A program made the translations under genes and the position numbers. Below, piece by piece: positions 1-6,375 of a stretch of DNA of 10,212 nucleotides. The first letter of the stretch is position 1. Each line of letters opens with the position of its first letter. This stretch comes from an uncultured Bacteroidales bacterium. Lineage in GTDB: Bacteria > Bacteroidota > Bacteroidia > Bacteroidales > Muribaculaceae. The notes beneath the pieces were generated by a model, which ran no database searches, was not told where the DNA came from, and saw only the letters and a program-made list of their open reading frames with translations. Location of the stretch: assembly GCA_900552315.1 (NCBI GenBank), contig URZM01000070.1:1-10212 (forward strand), in the 5' to 3' direction.

Positions 1-90
1 TGGCTCAGTCACATAGCCCGCTATGCTCCCTCGCCTGCAAGGCAAAATCCGCTCGCCATGAACGACCCCAAATTTCACGTTTATTTTTAA
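1..90 (+). other. Open frame entering from the left edge, no recognised product
   Basis: A frame open from the first base ends at TAA (88-90). The 29 residues have no recognisable domain. The same stretch on the minus strand is not open. The DNA has the look of the intergenic repeats seen in Bacteroidales genomes, so this may be non-coding dispersed sequence and not a gene tail. Bases 91-177 hold nothing further that I can identify. Confidence 0.2.
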
Positions 91-177
91 ACAACCTCTT
101 AAACATACTCTTAGACCATGCAAATCAGACTGCTGTGGTTGTGACAGGCACGATTGATTACGATAGCTTGGCGCCAA

Positions 178-209
178 TTTGGCGGACTCCGGATTATGCT
201 GTAACTTTG
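178..209 (+). promoter_or_regulatory. Bacteroidota-type promoter facing right, no clear target
   Basis: TTTG (178-181) is followed after exactly 20 bases by TAACTTTG (202-209), a full match to the -33/-7 pattern of the Bacteroidota primary sigma factor. A perfect 10-base palindrome, TTGGCGCCAA (168-177), directly abuts the -33 box. The only thing downstream on this strand is the antisense of the 3' end of the leftward HU/SPOR gene, which stops at 288. No convincing rightward ORF follows. The site may drive an antisense or small RNA, or it may be a chance match in a GC-mixed region. Confidence 0.45.
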
Positions 210-287
210 AGGAAAATCTTTGCGGCGTTTCACATGTCGGCTCGGGAGAGCGCAGGCTTCGGAAGGTTCAAGGATTTTTTATGACGG

Positions 288-1256
288 TCACTCGGCGTCG
301 GGATTTTCCCAAATCCAGGACTGCGGGTGCAGGGTCTTGTGCTCGGCGGAGGCCATCGTGGCTGTCAGCGCGTCTCGGTCAGAGGATGCTGCGGAGTACA
401 CGCGGCATACCTTGCCGCTGCTGATGATGCCCAGCGAGGAGCTGTCAGGCTGCATCTCGATAAACTTGCGGCAATCATCCTCGCGGGAGAATGTGGCCAC
501 TATCAGATAGAACCGCAAGGGCTGTTCCGTTATGGCTGCGGCCTGTTCAAGGGTCTCGGACTCGGTTCCAGTCCCTGCCAAGTCAGTGGCGTGTGAAGAC
601 GCGTCGCTTGCCTGCCGGTCATGGCCTGCGCCCAGTTTCTCGACTCCCGGTACAACAGAGGCATACTGCCGGGACACCGTCATATCAGAGGCCGTCCGGT
701 TGGCCGACGGGAGCATGAGGGTGGCGGCTGTGAGCAGACACACCGCGACCATGGCGGCATACCTTACGGCACGGCGAGAGACGCGTAGCACGTAATACCT
801 GCTGTCGGGCATGAGAGCTGGTATCTCTTCCTCCAGTGTCTTGTCCGTGGTGGGGGCTGCGGGACTCACTGCGGTCCATATCCTGTCGAACAAGTTCCGG
901 TAGGGATGGAAACTGATACGGTCTTCCTCGTCAAGCCTCAGCAGTCCGAGATGGCCTATGGCAAGCTCTCCGTAATGGCTCAGGGCGTTTCGGCAGCTCT
1001 CGGCGGCGGCGCTCACCATTACCGAGGCCTCCTCGAAACTTACCTTGTCGCGGCGTGCCACCGAGTGGGTCAGCAGACCGTCGGAGGTGACGATGGAAGA
1101 GTTGAAGCAGACTTGCGTGGCAGGTGCCGATATGGTGCCTGTAGCCTCATCGCATGTCGCCGGGCGCCGGGTGCGCAGAAAGGCGCCTATGCCGGGCAGT
1201 ATCACGCAGTCATGAGTGCGGAGCAGGTATTCAATATGTAAGCTAATGTTCTGCAA
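288..1256 (-). CDS. HU-like and SPOR domain membrane protein
   Basis: A 322-residue protein. Residues 1-125 resemble the HU-like domain pair of Bacteroidota proteins (HU-CCDC81 type). They open with the typical H-I-E-Y-L-L..H-D-C-V-I-L-P-G-I-G-A-F pattern and contain a second block ending near H-P-Y-R-N (117-121). A single hydrophobic segment at about 165-184 should span the inner membrane. A Ser/Thr/Ala-rich linker follows, then a SPOR domain at about 247-317 (R-F-Y-L-I-V-A-T-F start, R-V-Y core, W-I-W end), a fold that binds denuded septal peptidoglycan. The inferred role is at the cell envelope or division site, with the HU-like part in the cytoplasm. The start codon is TTG. No ATG lies between it and the upstream in-frame TAA, and the family start pattern fits here. 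Its promoter lies about 75 bases upstream. The exact molecular function is unknown. Confidence 0.85.
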   Translation of the reverse strand: MQNISLHIEYLLRTHDCVILPGIGAFLRTRRPATCDEATGTISAPATQVCFNSSIVTSDGLLTHSVARRDKVSFEEASVMVSAAAESCRNALSHYGELAIGHLGLLRLDEEDRISFHPYRNLFDRIWTAVSPAAPTTDKTLEEEIPALMPDSRYYVLRVSRRAVRYAAMVAVCLLTAATLMLPSANRTASDMTVSRQYASVVPGVEKLGAGHDRQASDASSHATDLAGTGTESETLEQAAAITEQPLRFYLIVATFSREDDCRKFIEMQPDSSSLGIISSGKVCRVYSAASSDRDALTATMASAEHKTLHPQSWIWENPDAE

Positions 1257-1331
1257 GTCTGCTTGTTGTGTGTTGTTGCAATATTAAATTACAGTTAAAT
1301 CATGTTGCGTTCTTTTAACCGTAATGTTCTG

Positions 1332-1363
1332 CAAAGTTAGCGTAAAAAAACGGCTCCCGCAAA
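1332..1363 (-). promoter_or_regulatory. Promoter of the HU/SPOR gene
   Basis: On the minus strand TTTG (1360-1363) is followed after 20 bases by TAACTTTG (1332-1339), a full match to the Bacteroidota -33/-7 pattern. The start codon at 1256 lies about 75 bases downstream, so the mRNA should have a leader of roughly 65-70 bases rich in CAA. Confidence 0.75.
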
Positions 1364-1399
1364 TGAAATCAGCCCTAAAATTCCCCCTTCGAAACGGGG

Positions 1400-1437
1400 C
1401 AGGGGCAAAGCACTTGAACCTCAAATCTTTGCCCCTG
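1400..1437 (-). terminator. Hairpin downstream of feoAB
   Basis: Perfect 11-base arms CAGGGGCAAAG (1400-1410) and CTTTGCCCCTG (1427-1437) enclose a 16-base loop, about 70 bases past the feoAB stop. In the feoAB direction no T-run follows directly, so it is not a textbook intrinsic terminator. A weaker overlapping hairpin around TTCGAA (1384-1399) is followed by AATTTT. The pair may end feoAB transcripts or stabilise their 3' ends. It also separates feoAB from the next promoter. Confidence 0.4.
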
Positions 1438-1504
1438 AAAAAAATTTTCAATGTATTTTTAGAGCCTGTCTGGATTTAAACCGGATTACGCTTGAGGGCA
1501 TTTC

Positions 1505-3952
1505 TTAGCTGAACAGGGAGCCGACCTGATAGATGAGCAACGCCATCACATAGGCCAGGGCCGTGTTGTAGAGTATGGTGAACCAGGCATATTTCCACGA
1601 ACCGGTCTCGCGCGCTATGGCCGCTATGGTGGCTATGCAGGGGAAATACAGCAGTACGAACACCATGAAGGCGTATGCCGTCAGCAGGGTGAAGGGCGCT
1701 TTGCCCGTCACCGGAGACGGCTGAGTGAGCCGTTCCGAGAGTTTTGCTTCGTCGTCGTCCGTTCCCGTGTAGAGGACACCCATGGTGCTCACTACTATCT
1801 CCTTGGCCGACGAGCCTGCCATCAGGGCCACGGCCGGACGCCAGTCCATGCCTAACGGCCTCATGGCCGGTTCCACGAAATGCCCCACACGGCCCAGTAT
1901 GGAGTGTGACTGCTGGTACTGCACCAGCATGGCCTCCTCCGACGGCTCATCATCCCCGTCCGCGAACGCTCTCGCCTCCGTTGTCATGAACTCTGTGTCC
2001 GAGAGCATCTGCTCCCTGTCGGCATGCGGAAAATAGGAGAGTGCCCATATTATTATTGAAGCCACCAATATCACGCCGCCCATCTTGCGGATATACTGTC
2101 GCGCCTTTTCCCACATGCCCATCAACGTGGTCCGCCAGCCGGGCAGGCGGTAGGGGGGCAGCTCCATCACGAAGGGGGTCTCGTCTGCCTTGAACCAGAA
2201 CCGCCGAAGCAGCTTGGCCGTGAGTATGCCCATGAGTATGCCTATTACATAAAGGCTGAAGAACACGAGCGCGGCGTGTTCGGGGAAGAAACATCCGCTC
2301 AGGAGCACGTACAGCGGTATCCTGGCCGAGCAGCTCATGAAGGGGGTGATTAGTATCGTCAGCAGGCGCGACGACCGGCTCTCGATAACACGCGTGCCCA
2401 TTATGGCAGGCACGTTGCAGCCGAATCCCATGAGCAACGGTATGAACGACTTGCCGTGCAGCCCTATGTGGTGCATAAGCTTGTCCATGATGAACGCCAC
2501 TCGCGCCATGTAGCCCGAAGCCTCCATGAAAGATATGAAGGCGTACAGGATAAGTATCTGAGGCAGGAACACTATCACGCTCCCCACGCCCCCTATGATG
2601 CCGTCCACCATCAGGGATTTAAGCGGCCCGGCGCTCATACCCCCCTCGATGCTCTGGCCCAGCGCGTCCACCCCGGCCTCTATCCAGTCCATGGGATACT
2701 GCCCTATGGTGAACGTGCACCAGAACATGAGCCACATCACCAGCAGGAACAGCGGGAAGCCGAACAGCTTGTTGGTCACGAAAGCGTCAATGATAGAGGT
2801 CGTGCGGTGTTCACGCTTCACGTCCTGTGTCAGCGTCTCGCCCAGCGCGCCAGCTATGAACCCGTATTTCTCCGAGGCGATGGCAGCCTGCGGGTCCTCC
2901 CCCAGGCTCTTGTGCAGACGCTCCACCTCATGGTCCCGGACCCGCAGCAGCTCTTCGCCACGGGGGCTGTCCTTCACCGTCAGCTCCATCTCCGGGTCAT
3001 GCTCCAGCAGCTTGATGGCCACATAGCGCGGCGCGAACCGGTTCGCTATGGAGCCGTCGGCCTTCACCAGATCCTTCAGCAGCGTCACGCTCTTCTCTAT
3101 CTCAGGACCCAGGTTCACATGTATGTGGCGCACGTCCGGGTTGCGCAGCTCATACACGTCTATCACCGTGTCCAGAAGCTCCTTCAGCCCCTTGTGGGAA
3201 GCCGCCACGGTAGGTACCATAGGCACCCCCAGCAGCTTCCCGAGCGTCTTCTCGTCCAGCACCGCCATAGAGCGCTCCAGCTCGTCATACATGTTCAGCG
3301 CCACCACCATCGAGCGGTTCATGTCTATCAGCTCAGTAGTGAGATACAGGTTGCGCTCCAGATTCGACGCCACCACTACATTCACTATCACGTCCGGCGG
3401 AGTCTTGCGCATATACCCCATCACATATTTCTCCTCAGGGCTGTAGGCCGACAGCGAATACGTGCCGGGAAGGTCCGCAATGTTGAACCGGTAGCCGCGA
3501 TACTCCAGATATCCGAATTTCGCGTCCACAGTCACCCCTGCGTAATTGCCCACATGCTCATGGGCTCCCACCAAGGCGTTGAACAGCGACGTCTTGCCAC
3601 AGTTAGGATTGCCCACCAGAGCCACGTTTATCACCCTGTCATGCCTCACATGGTCCACACGTGAGTCCGCCTCGCTCACCCCGTGCGGCGTAGATTTCGG
3701 ATTTTCGTCCAGATGATGCTTCCAGTCAGGAACGCTCACACACTCTATGAGCACCGCCTCCGCCCTGCGCAGGCTCACCTCATAGCCCATCAGCGAATAC
3801 TTGATCGGATCCTGAAGCGGAGCCGTCAGGAGCGACTTTACCTCCCGCCCGCGCACGAACCCCATCTCCATGACACGCTTGCGAAACGCCCCATGGCCCA
3901 ATATCTTTGTAATGACCGCGCTCTCGCCGGTCTTCAACTCAGCTAAATTCAT
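1505..3952 (-). CDS. feoB: Ferrous iron transporter, FeoA-FeoB fusion
   Basis: An 815-residue fusion that imports Fe2+ across the inner membrane. Residues 1-75 are a FeoA-like SH3-type domain. Residues 108-270 form the FeoB G domain: G1 GNPNCGKT (114-121), G2 Thr141, G3 DLPG (160-163), G4 NMYD (220-223) and a G5-like V-A-A-S (249-252). A helical GDI-like region follows, then the membrane core with the diagnostic G-F-G-C-N-V-P-A and S-C-S-A-R-I-P-L-Y Cys motifs and C-terminal membrane helices. FeoA-FeoB fusion is common in Bacteroidota. The ATG at 3952 is chosen over an in-frame ATG 75 bases upstream for two reasons: the longer start sits directly on the -7 box and so would not be transcribed, and the FeoA domain begins at M-N-L-A-E-L-K. 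Odd point: Val at residue 194 replaces the Asp usual in the V-D-A-S-N-L-E-R-N-L motif. Confidence 0.95.
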   Translation of the reverse strand: MNLAELKTGESAVITKILGHGAFRKRVMEMGFVRGREVKSLLTAPLQDPIKYSLMGYEVSLRRAEAVLIECVSVPDWKHHLDENPKSTPHGVSEADSRVDHVRHDRVINVALVGNPNCGKTSLFNALVGAHEHVGNYAGVTVDAKFGYLEYRGYRFNIADLPGTYSLSAYSPEEKYVMGYMRKTPPDVIVNVVVASNLERNLYLTTELIDMNRSMVVALNMYDELERSMAVLDEKTLGKLLGVPMVPTVAASHKGLKELLDTVIDVYELRNPDVRHIHVNLGPEIEKSVTLLKDLVKADGSIANRFAPRYVAIKLLEHDPEMELTVKDSPRGEELLRVRDHEVERLHKSLGEDPQAAIASEKYGFIAGALGETLTQDVKREHRTTSIIDAFVTNKLFGFPLFLLVMWLMFWCTFTIGQYPMDWIEAGVDALGQSIEGGMSAGPLKSLMVDGIIGGVGSVIVFLPQILILYAFISFMEASGYMARVAFIMDKLMHHIGLHGKSFIPLLMGFGCNVPAIMGTRVIESRSSRLLTILITPFMSCSARIPLYVLLSGCFFPEHAALVFFSLYVIGILMGILTAKLLRRFWFKADETPFVMELPPYRLPGWRTTLMGMWEKARQYIRKMGGVILVASIIIWALSYFPHADREQMLSDTEFMTTEARAFADGDDEPSEEAMLVQYQQSHSILGRVGHFVEPAMRPLGMDWRPAVALMAGSSAKEIVVSTMGVLYTGTDDDEAKLSERLTQPSPVTGKAPFTLLTAYAFMVFVLLYFPCIATIAAIARETGSWKYAWFTILYNTALAYVMALLIYQVGSLFS

Positions 3953-4028
3953 GTCAAATACAATGCTGTCATATCCCCGCCTCCCGCATAATCCAGGCGA
4001 GAAAGACAGGGTCTCCGTAAATATCATG

Positions 4029-4059
4029 CAAAGTTACGCAAAAAACTCTCCCCCGCCAA
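4029..4059 (-). promoter_or_regulatory. feoAB promoter
   Basis: On the minus strand TTGG (4056-4059) is followed after 19 bases by TAACTTTG (4029-4036). The -7 box is perfect and the -33 box matches three of four bases. Transcription should start at about 4020-4025, giving a leader of about 70 bases before the ATG at 3952. A longer FeoAB start at 4027 is excluded by this placement. Confidence 0.7.
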
Positions 4060-4074
4060 TCACCTCCGCCCAAT

Positions 4075-4092
4075 ATACCCTCCCAAGGGTAT
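4075..4092. promoter_or_regulatory. Perfect palindrome upstream of feoAB, candidate operator
   Basis: ATACCCTCCCAAGGGTAT has two perfect 7-base arms around CCCA. It sits about 15 bases upstream of the feoAB -33 box, where an activator or an upstream repressor site would lie. It does not look like the classical AT-rich Fur box, so the regulator, if any, is unknown. It could instead be one of the several hairpin repeats in this intergenic region. Confidence 0.4.
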
Positions 4093-4195
4093 CCCAGCCC
4101 CTCCATCCCCCCAAAAAGCCCCTCTTCCCCAAAACGGCACCCAAGCCCCCTCCAAAATCCGTTATGTCAGCCTACTCCCGTCCCACACTCTACGA

Positions 4196-4222
4196 CCCTG
4201 TAGGGACATCGCTAAGCGATGT
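4196..4222. repeat. REP-like double hairpin
   Basis: CCCTGTAGGG (4196-4205; 4-base arms) is followed directly by ACATCGCTAAGCGATGT (4206-4222; perfect 7-base arms around TAA). Two adjacent short hairpins in intergenic DNA resemble dispersed REP-type palindromes. Copy number cannot be judged from one window. Confidence 0.45.
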
Positions 4223-4451
4223 TTGATTAGCCAAGCCCTCGCCTGTCCACCCATTTTGCCCGCTCCGTCCCGCTTATTCACGGAACGAATCCGCACCCCA
4301 CAGCCCCACGAAATACGAGAGAAAGGGCACCCCCTCCACGCTCACCCCCCTCCAGCTACCTCCAGCAGCCCTCATCTCCCTCATTCCTCTTATATATCTC
4401 ATATCACTCATATCATCCCCCCTGTTATCACCTCTTTCCGCCCCTGCATGA

Positions 4452-4540
4452 GCCCCGGCGGGGCGCATATTTTGTTAACCCCGGGTGCTTGTCACCCGGG
4501 GTGGAGATGCTCACCCCGTCTCCCCAGCCCCGGCGGGGCT
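4452..4540. repeat. Palindromic repeat cluster with duplicated hairpin
   Basis: Two copies of GCCCCGGCGGGGC (4452-4464 and 4527-4539; 5-base arms, GGC loop) flank a longer hairpin with perfect 10-base arms ACCCCGGGTG (4478-4487) and CACCCGGGGT (4493-4502) around CTTGT. A further small stem, GGAGA (4503-4507) with TCTCC (4519-4523), lies between. The arrangement of a GC-rich hairpin, a TTGTTAA spacer and a second hairpin is of a kind I associate with dispersed intergenic repeats in Bacteroidota. No transposase gene is nearby in this window. Confidence 0.6.
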
Positions 4541-4652
4541 GCACACCTGACCTGGGAACCGTCCTCCTCCGTGCGTAGTCCCGCAAAGGGTGTACCGAAT
4601 CTTTCCAGCAATCCTTCCACCGGTTACGCTAAAGTTAAAAATATATAAAATA

Positions 4653-4684
4653 ATTGTCCATGTCGTGAAAGCGCCGTATATTTG
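4653..4684 (+). promoter_or_regulatory. tmRNA promoter
   Basis: ATTG (4653-4656) is followed after 20 bases by TATATTTG (4677-4684), matching the Bacteroidota -33/-7 pattern. Transcription should begin near 4690, so the precursor carries a short 5' leader that RNase P would remove to give the mature end at 4708. An A/T-rich block lies directly upstream. Confidence 0.75.
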
Positions 4685-4707
4685 CACCTCAAAAGTTGAC
4701 ACTATAC

Positions 4708-5111
4708 GGGGGTGACTGGCTTTGACAGCGCTCTGACGGAGGTCGGCAAGCATGCAGAGCAGCGGCATCTATGCTCTATAATATCTTGGTGTCGAACTAT
4801 AATTGGCGAAAATAACAACTACGCTCTCGCTGCTTGATCTGAAGTACAGTAGGATCGCTTAATCTCCGCCCAAGGATGGCAGAGACGAGACATCACCCCA
4901 TTGCCCCGTCCTGAGACGTTTGGATAAGGTGGTGCTAAGAAATTCAGGAATAGGGGAGAGCAAGCTCCGGGCCCTCTCCGAAACCAAGGAGCTAAGGACA
5001 AGATTGGTAGTCGCGAGCCTGTCTTTGTCCCGACAACCAAGTCGATGACTAAGCATGTAGAAAACCGGCAGCTGCGGCGTTTGGACGAGGGTTCAATCCC
5101 CTCCACCTCCA
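4708..5111 (+). ncRNA. ssrA: tmRNA (transfer-messenger RNA)
   Basis: Rescues stalled ribosomes and tags the stalled peptide for proteolysis, together with SmpB. The 5' end GGGGGTG (4708-4714) pairs with CACCTCC (5104-5110), including the G3-U wobble that AlaRS recognises; A5111 is the discriminator base. The T arm is GAGGG (5087-5091), loop TTCAATC, CCCTC (5099-5103). The 5' part shows the conserved G-A-C-T-G-G-C-T-T-T-G-A-C-A start. The mRNA-like part begins with resume codon GGC (4805-4807), preceded by the expected U(-5) A(-4), and encodes G-E-N-N-N-Y-A-L-A-A before TGA (4835-4837). The genome has CTA, not CCA, after the discriminator, so CCA must be added by tRNA nucleotidyltransferase. 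The one-piece form has the normal length of about 400 bases. Confidence 0.97.
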
Positions 5112-5158
5112 CTAAGTGTTCCGGACACCTTCCGGACGACACAAGACAAAATTAAGAC

Positions 5159-5193
5159 AAACCGCAGAATATCAGCAAATTCTGCGGTTTTTT
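5159..5193 (+). terminator. Intrinsic terminator of tmRNA
   Basis: Perfect 12-base arms AAACCGCAGAAT (5159-5170) and ATTCTGCGGTTT (5179-5190) enclose an 8-base loop, and a run of six T ends at 5193. It lies about 50 bases beyond the mature 3' end of tmRNA, leaving a 3' trailer that must be trimmed. Within the trailer, TCCGGA occurs twice (5119-5137). Confidence 0.9.
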
Positions 5194-5232
5194 CGTGCCT
5201 AAAAATGACGACTCAGGACCGTCATCGGACAG

Positions 5233-5254
5233 AAAAAAGACCGCCACGGACGGC
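5233..5254 (-). terminator. Intrinsic terminator of lrgAB
   Basis: On the minus strand GCCGTC (5254-5249), loop CGT and GGCGGT (5245-5240) form a 6-base stem with two G-U pairs. It is followed by C and six T (5238-5233), 17 bases beyond the lrgB stop. It faces the tmRNA terminator, so the two convergent units are separately closed. Confidence 0.7.
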
Positions 5255-5270
5255 TATTCGTTACTATGTT

Positions 5271-5969
5271 CTACATGGAATATCCGAGCAGTCCCAGAAT
5301 CATCGGAGCGAGAAGAGCAGTGAAAAGACCGTTTAGTGTCAGCCCTATTGATGAAAATGCACCAAAGCGTTCGCTGCGTTCCATAGCTGCGGAGGTGCCT
5401 ACAGCGTGGGCTGCCGTACCGATAGACAGGCCACCCGCAATGGGCGAATGGATATGGCTCATCTTTACAATTTTAAACCCTGTCATTCCTCCGAAAATCC
5501 CGGTGGCCACTACCACCGCAGCAGTGAGGGGCGCAATACCTCCCATGGCATTTGAGATCTCCATGGCTATGGGTGTAGTGACCGCCTTTGGAGCAAGCGA
5601 GATGACAACTTCACGAGTGGCACCGAATAACTCGGCGAGAAGAACAACGCTTACAATACCGGCAACACATCCTGCAAGTTCCGACAGCAGAAGCGGAAGA
5701 ATTTGCCGTTTTATGGACGAAAGCTGCTTGTAGAGAGGTACACCGAGGGCAACCACGGCAGGCTTGAGCCAGAAGTCAATGTATTCTCCTCCCTTTTTGT
5801 AAGTATCGTAGTCGATATCACACATCAGAAGGAAAGCAATCATTGCAGCTATTGCAATAAGGATAGGATTGAGCAGCTTTATTCCGGTGCGTTTCTGAAG
5901 GAGCTGCGCGCCGAGGTAGAAGCCGAAAGTAAGGGCTATGAGAAAAAATTTGTTTTGCAGGAAATCCAT
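5271..5969 (-). CDS. lrgB: LrgB/CidB-family membrane protein
   Basis: A 232-residue polytopic inner-membrane protein with the LrgB hallmarks: A-P-K-A-V-T-T-P-I-A-M-E-I-S near the middle, G-G-I-A-P-L-T-A, then A-A-H-A-V-G-T-S-A-A in the C-terminal half. LrgA and LrgB are described as regulators of murein hydrolase activity and cell lysis in Firmicutes. Plant and bacterial homologues transport glycolate, glycerate or pyruvate, so metabolite export is an equally fair expectation here. Its ATG shares one base with the lrgA stop (TAATG), implying translational coupling. Length is normal for the family, and a terminator follows directly. Confidence 0.92.
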   Translation of the reverse strand: MDFLQNKFFLIALTFGFYLGAQLLQKRTGIKLLNPILIAIAAMIAFLLMCDIDYDTYKKGGEYIDFWLKPAVVALGVPLYKQLSSIKRQILPLLLSELAGCVAGIVSVVLLAELFGATREVVISLAPKAVTTPIAMEISNAMGGIAPLTAAVVVATGIFGGMTGFKIVKMSHIHSPIAGGLSIGTAAHAVGTSAAMERSERFGAFSSIGLTLNGLFTALLAPMILGLLGYSM

Positions 5970-6343
5970 TATTCAGCCTCCTTTGCGTATTTATGACTCA
6001 ATTTGGAAGAAGCGGAGCGCACAAGCTGGTGAACCCAACCTGTAACAGCAATGATTATGAATGTGCTTATGACAGTGGCGAAAACAATGGGAATCCATTG
6101 GTCGGCAATTATCCCCAGACAATTCATGAGACCGATACCTGCGGGCACAAAGAAGAATCCGAGATTATGAACAAGGAAACCGGATAGTCGTTCCACCCAT
6201 CCCAGCTTCACAATTCCCAATTTGAGCGATGCGCACAAGAGCACCATGCCAATAATGCTTGACGGAATCGGAATGCCGGTGAGATTTACCAGAAATTCGC
6301 CAATGGCGAGAAATGCAAACAAAACGCCGAATTGTATTATCAT
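5969..6343 (-). CDS. lrgA: LrgA/CidA-family holin-like membrane protein
   Basis: A 124-residue protein with four predicted membrane helices and the LrgA signatures G-I-P-I-P-S-S-I-I-G-M-V-L-L (about 23-36) and F-F-V-P-A-G-I-G-L-M (about 65-74). It is the partner subunit of LrgB and first gene of the operon. The ATG at 6343 is chosen over an in-frame TTG at 6370 because that TTG forms part of the -7 box, and the hydrophobic first helix begins right at the ATG. The basic C-terminal tail (after about residue 100) should face the cytoplasm. Confidence 0.88.
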   Translation of the reverse strand: MIIQFGVLFAFLAIGEFLVNLTGIPIPSSIIGMVLLCASLKLGIVKLGWVERLSGFLVHNLGFFFVPAGIGLMNCLGIIADQWIPIVFATVISTFIIIAVTGWVHQLVRSASSKLSHKYAKEAE

Positions 6344-6367
6344 AATGTCAATCGAGTAATTTCGGTG

Positions 6368-6375
6368 CAAATTTA
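6368..6375 (-). promoter_or_regulatory. Probable lrgAB promoter (-7 box)
   Basis: TAAATTTG on the minus strand lies 25 bases before the lrgA ATG, giving a short leader. No clear TTTG-like -33 box lies 19-20 bases upstream, so the promoter may be weak or need an activator. LrgAB homologues in other phyla are controlled by LytTR response regulators, but no such gene is in view. Confidence 0.5.

Larger units (their letters stand above)
4093..4652. other. Long gene-free C-rich intergenic region
   Basis: No credible gene lies between the feoAB promoter and the tmRNA promoter. The top strand is strongly C-rich, and its open frames have low-complexity Pro/Ser-rich translations with no domain. The region contains the palindromic elements listed separately (4196-4222 and 4452-4540). 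It ends in an A/T-rich block (about 4630-4653) just before the tmRNA promoter that could act as an UP-like element. Confidence 0.6.

Noticed and set aside
1459..1490. Possible second copy of the left-edge element (TTAGAGCCTGT-like)
   Set aside because: Only about 9-10 of 16 positions agree with the 90-115 region, too few to call a repeat by eye.
2456..3664. 402-residue rightward open frame
   Set aside because: It lies wholly antisense to feoAB, and its translation is His/Arg/Gln-rich low complexity, the usual shadow of a high-GC gene. FeoAB motifs on the other strand are unambiguous.
4060..4100. Classical Fur box upstream of feoAB
   Set aside because: The region is C/G-rich and has no GATAATGATAATCATTATC-like sequence. 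The palindrome there is of a different type.
4452..4540. CRISPR-like array
   Set aside because: The two identical 13-base units are self-complementary hairpins with a single structured spacer and no further units. No cas gene is present.
4223..4648. 141-residue rightward frame in the feoAB-ssrA gap
   Set aside because: Pro/Ser-rich, no domain, and it runs through three palindromic repeats. It is an artefact of C-rich DNA.
4819..5142. 107-residue leftward open frame containing V-E-V-E-G-I-E-P-S-S
   Set aside because: It is the antisense of tmRNA. This kind of peptide is a well-known false protein call over tRNA-like 3' ends.
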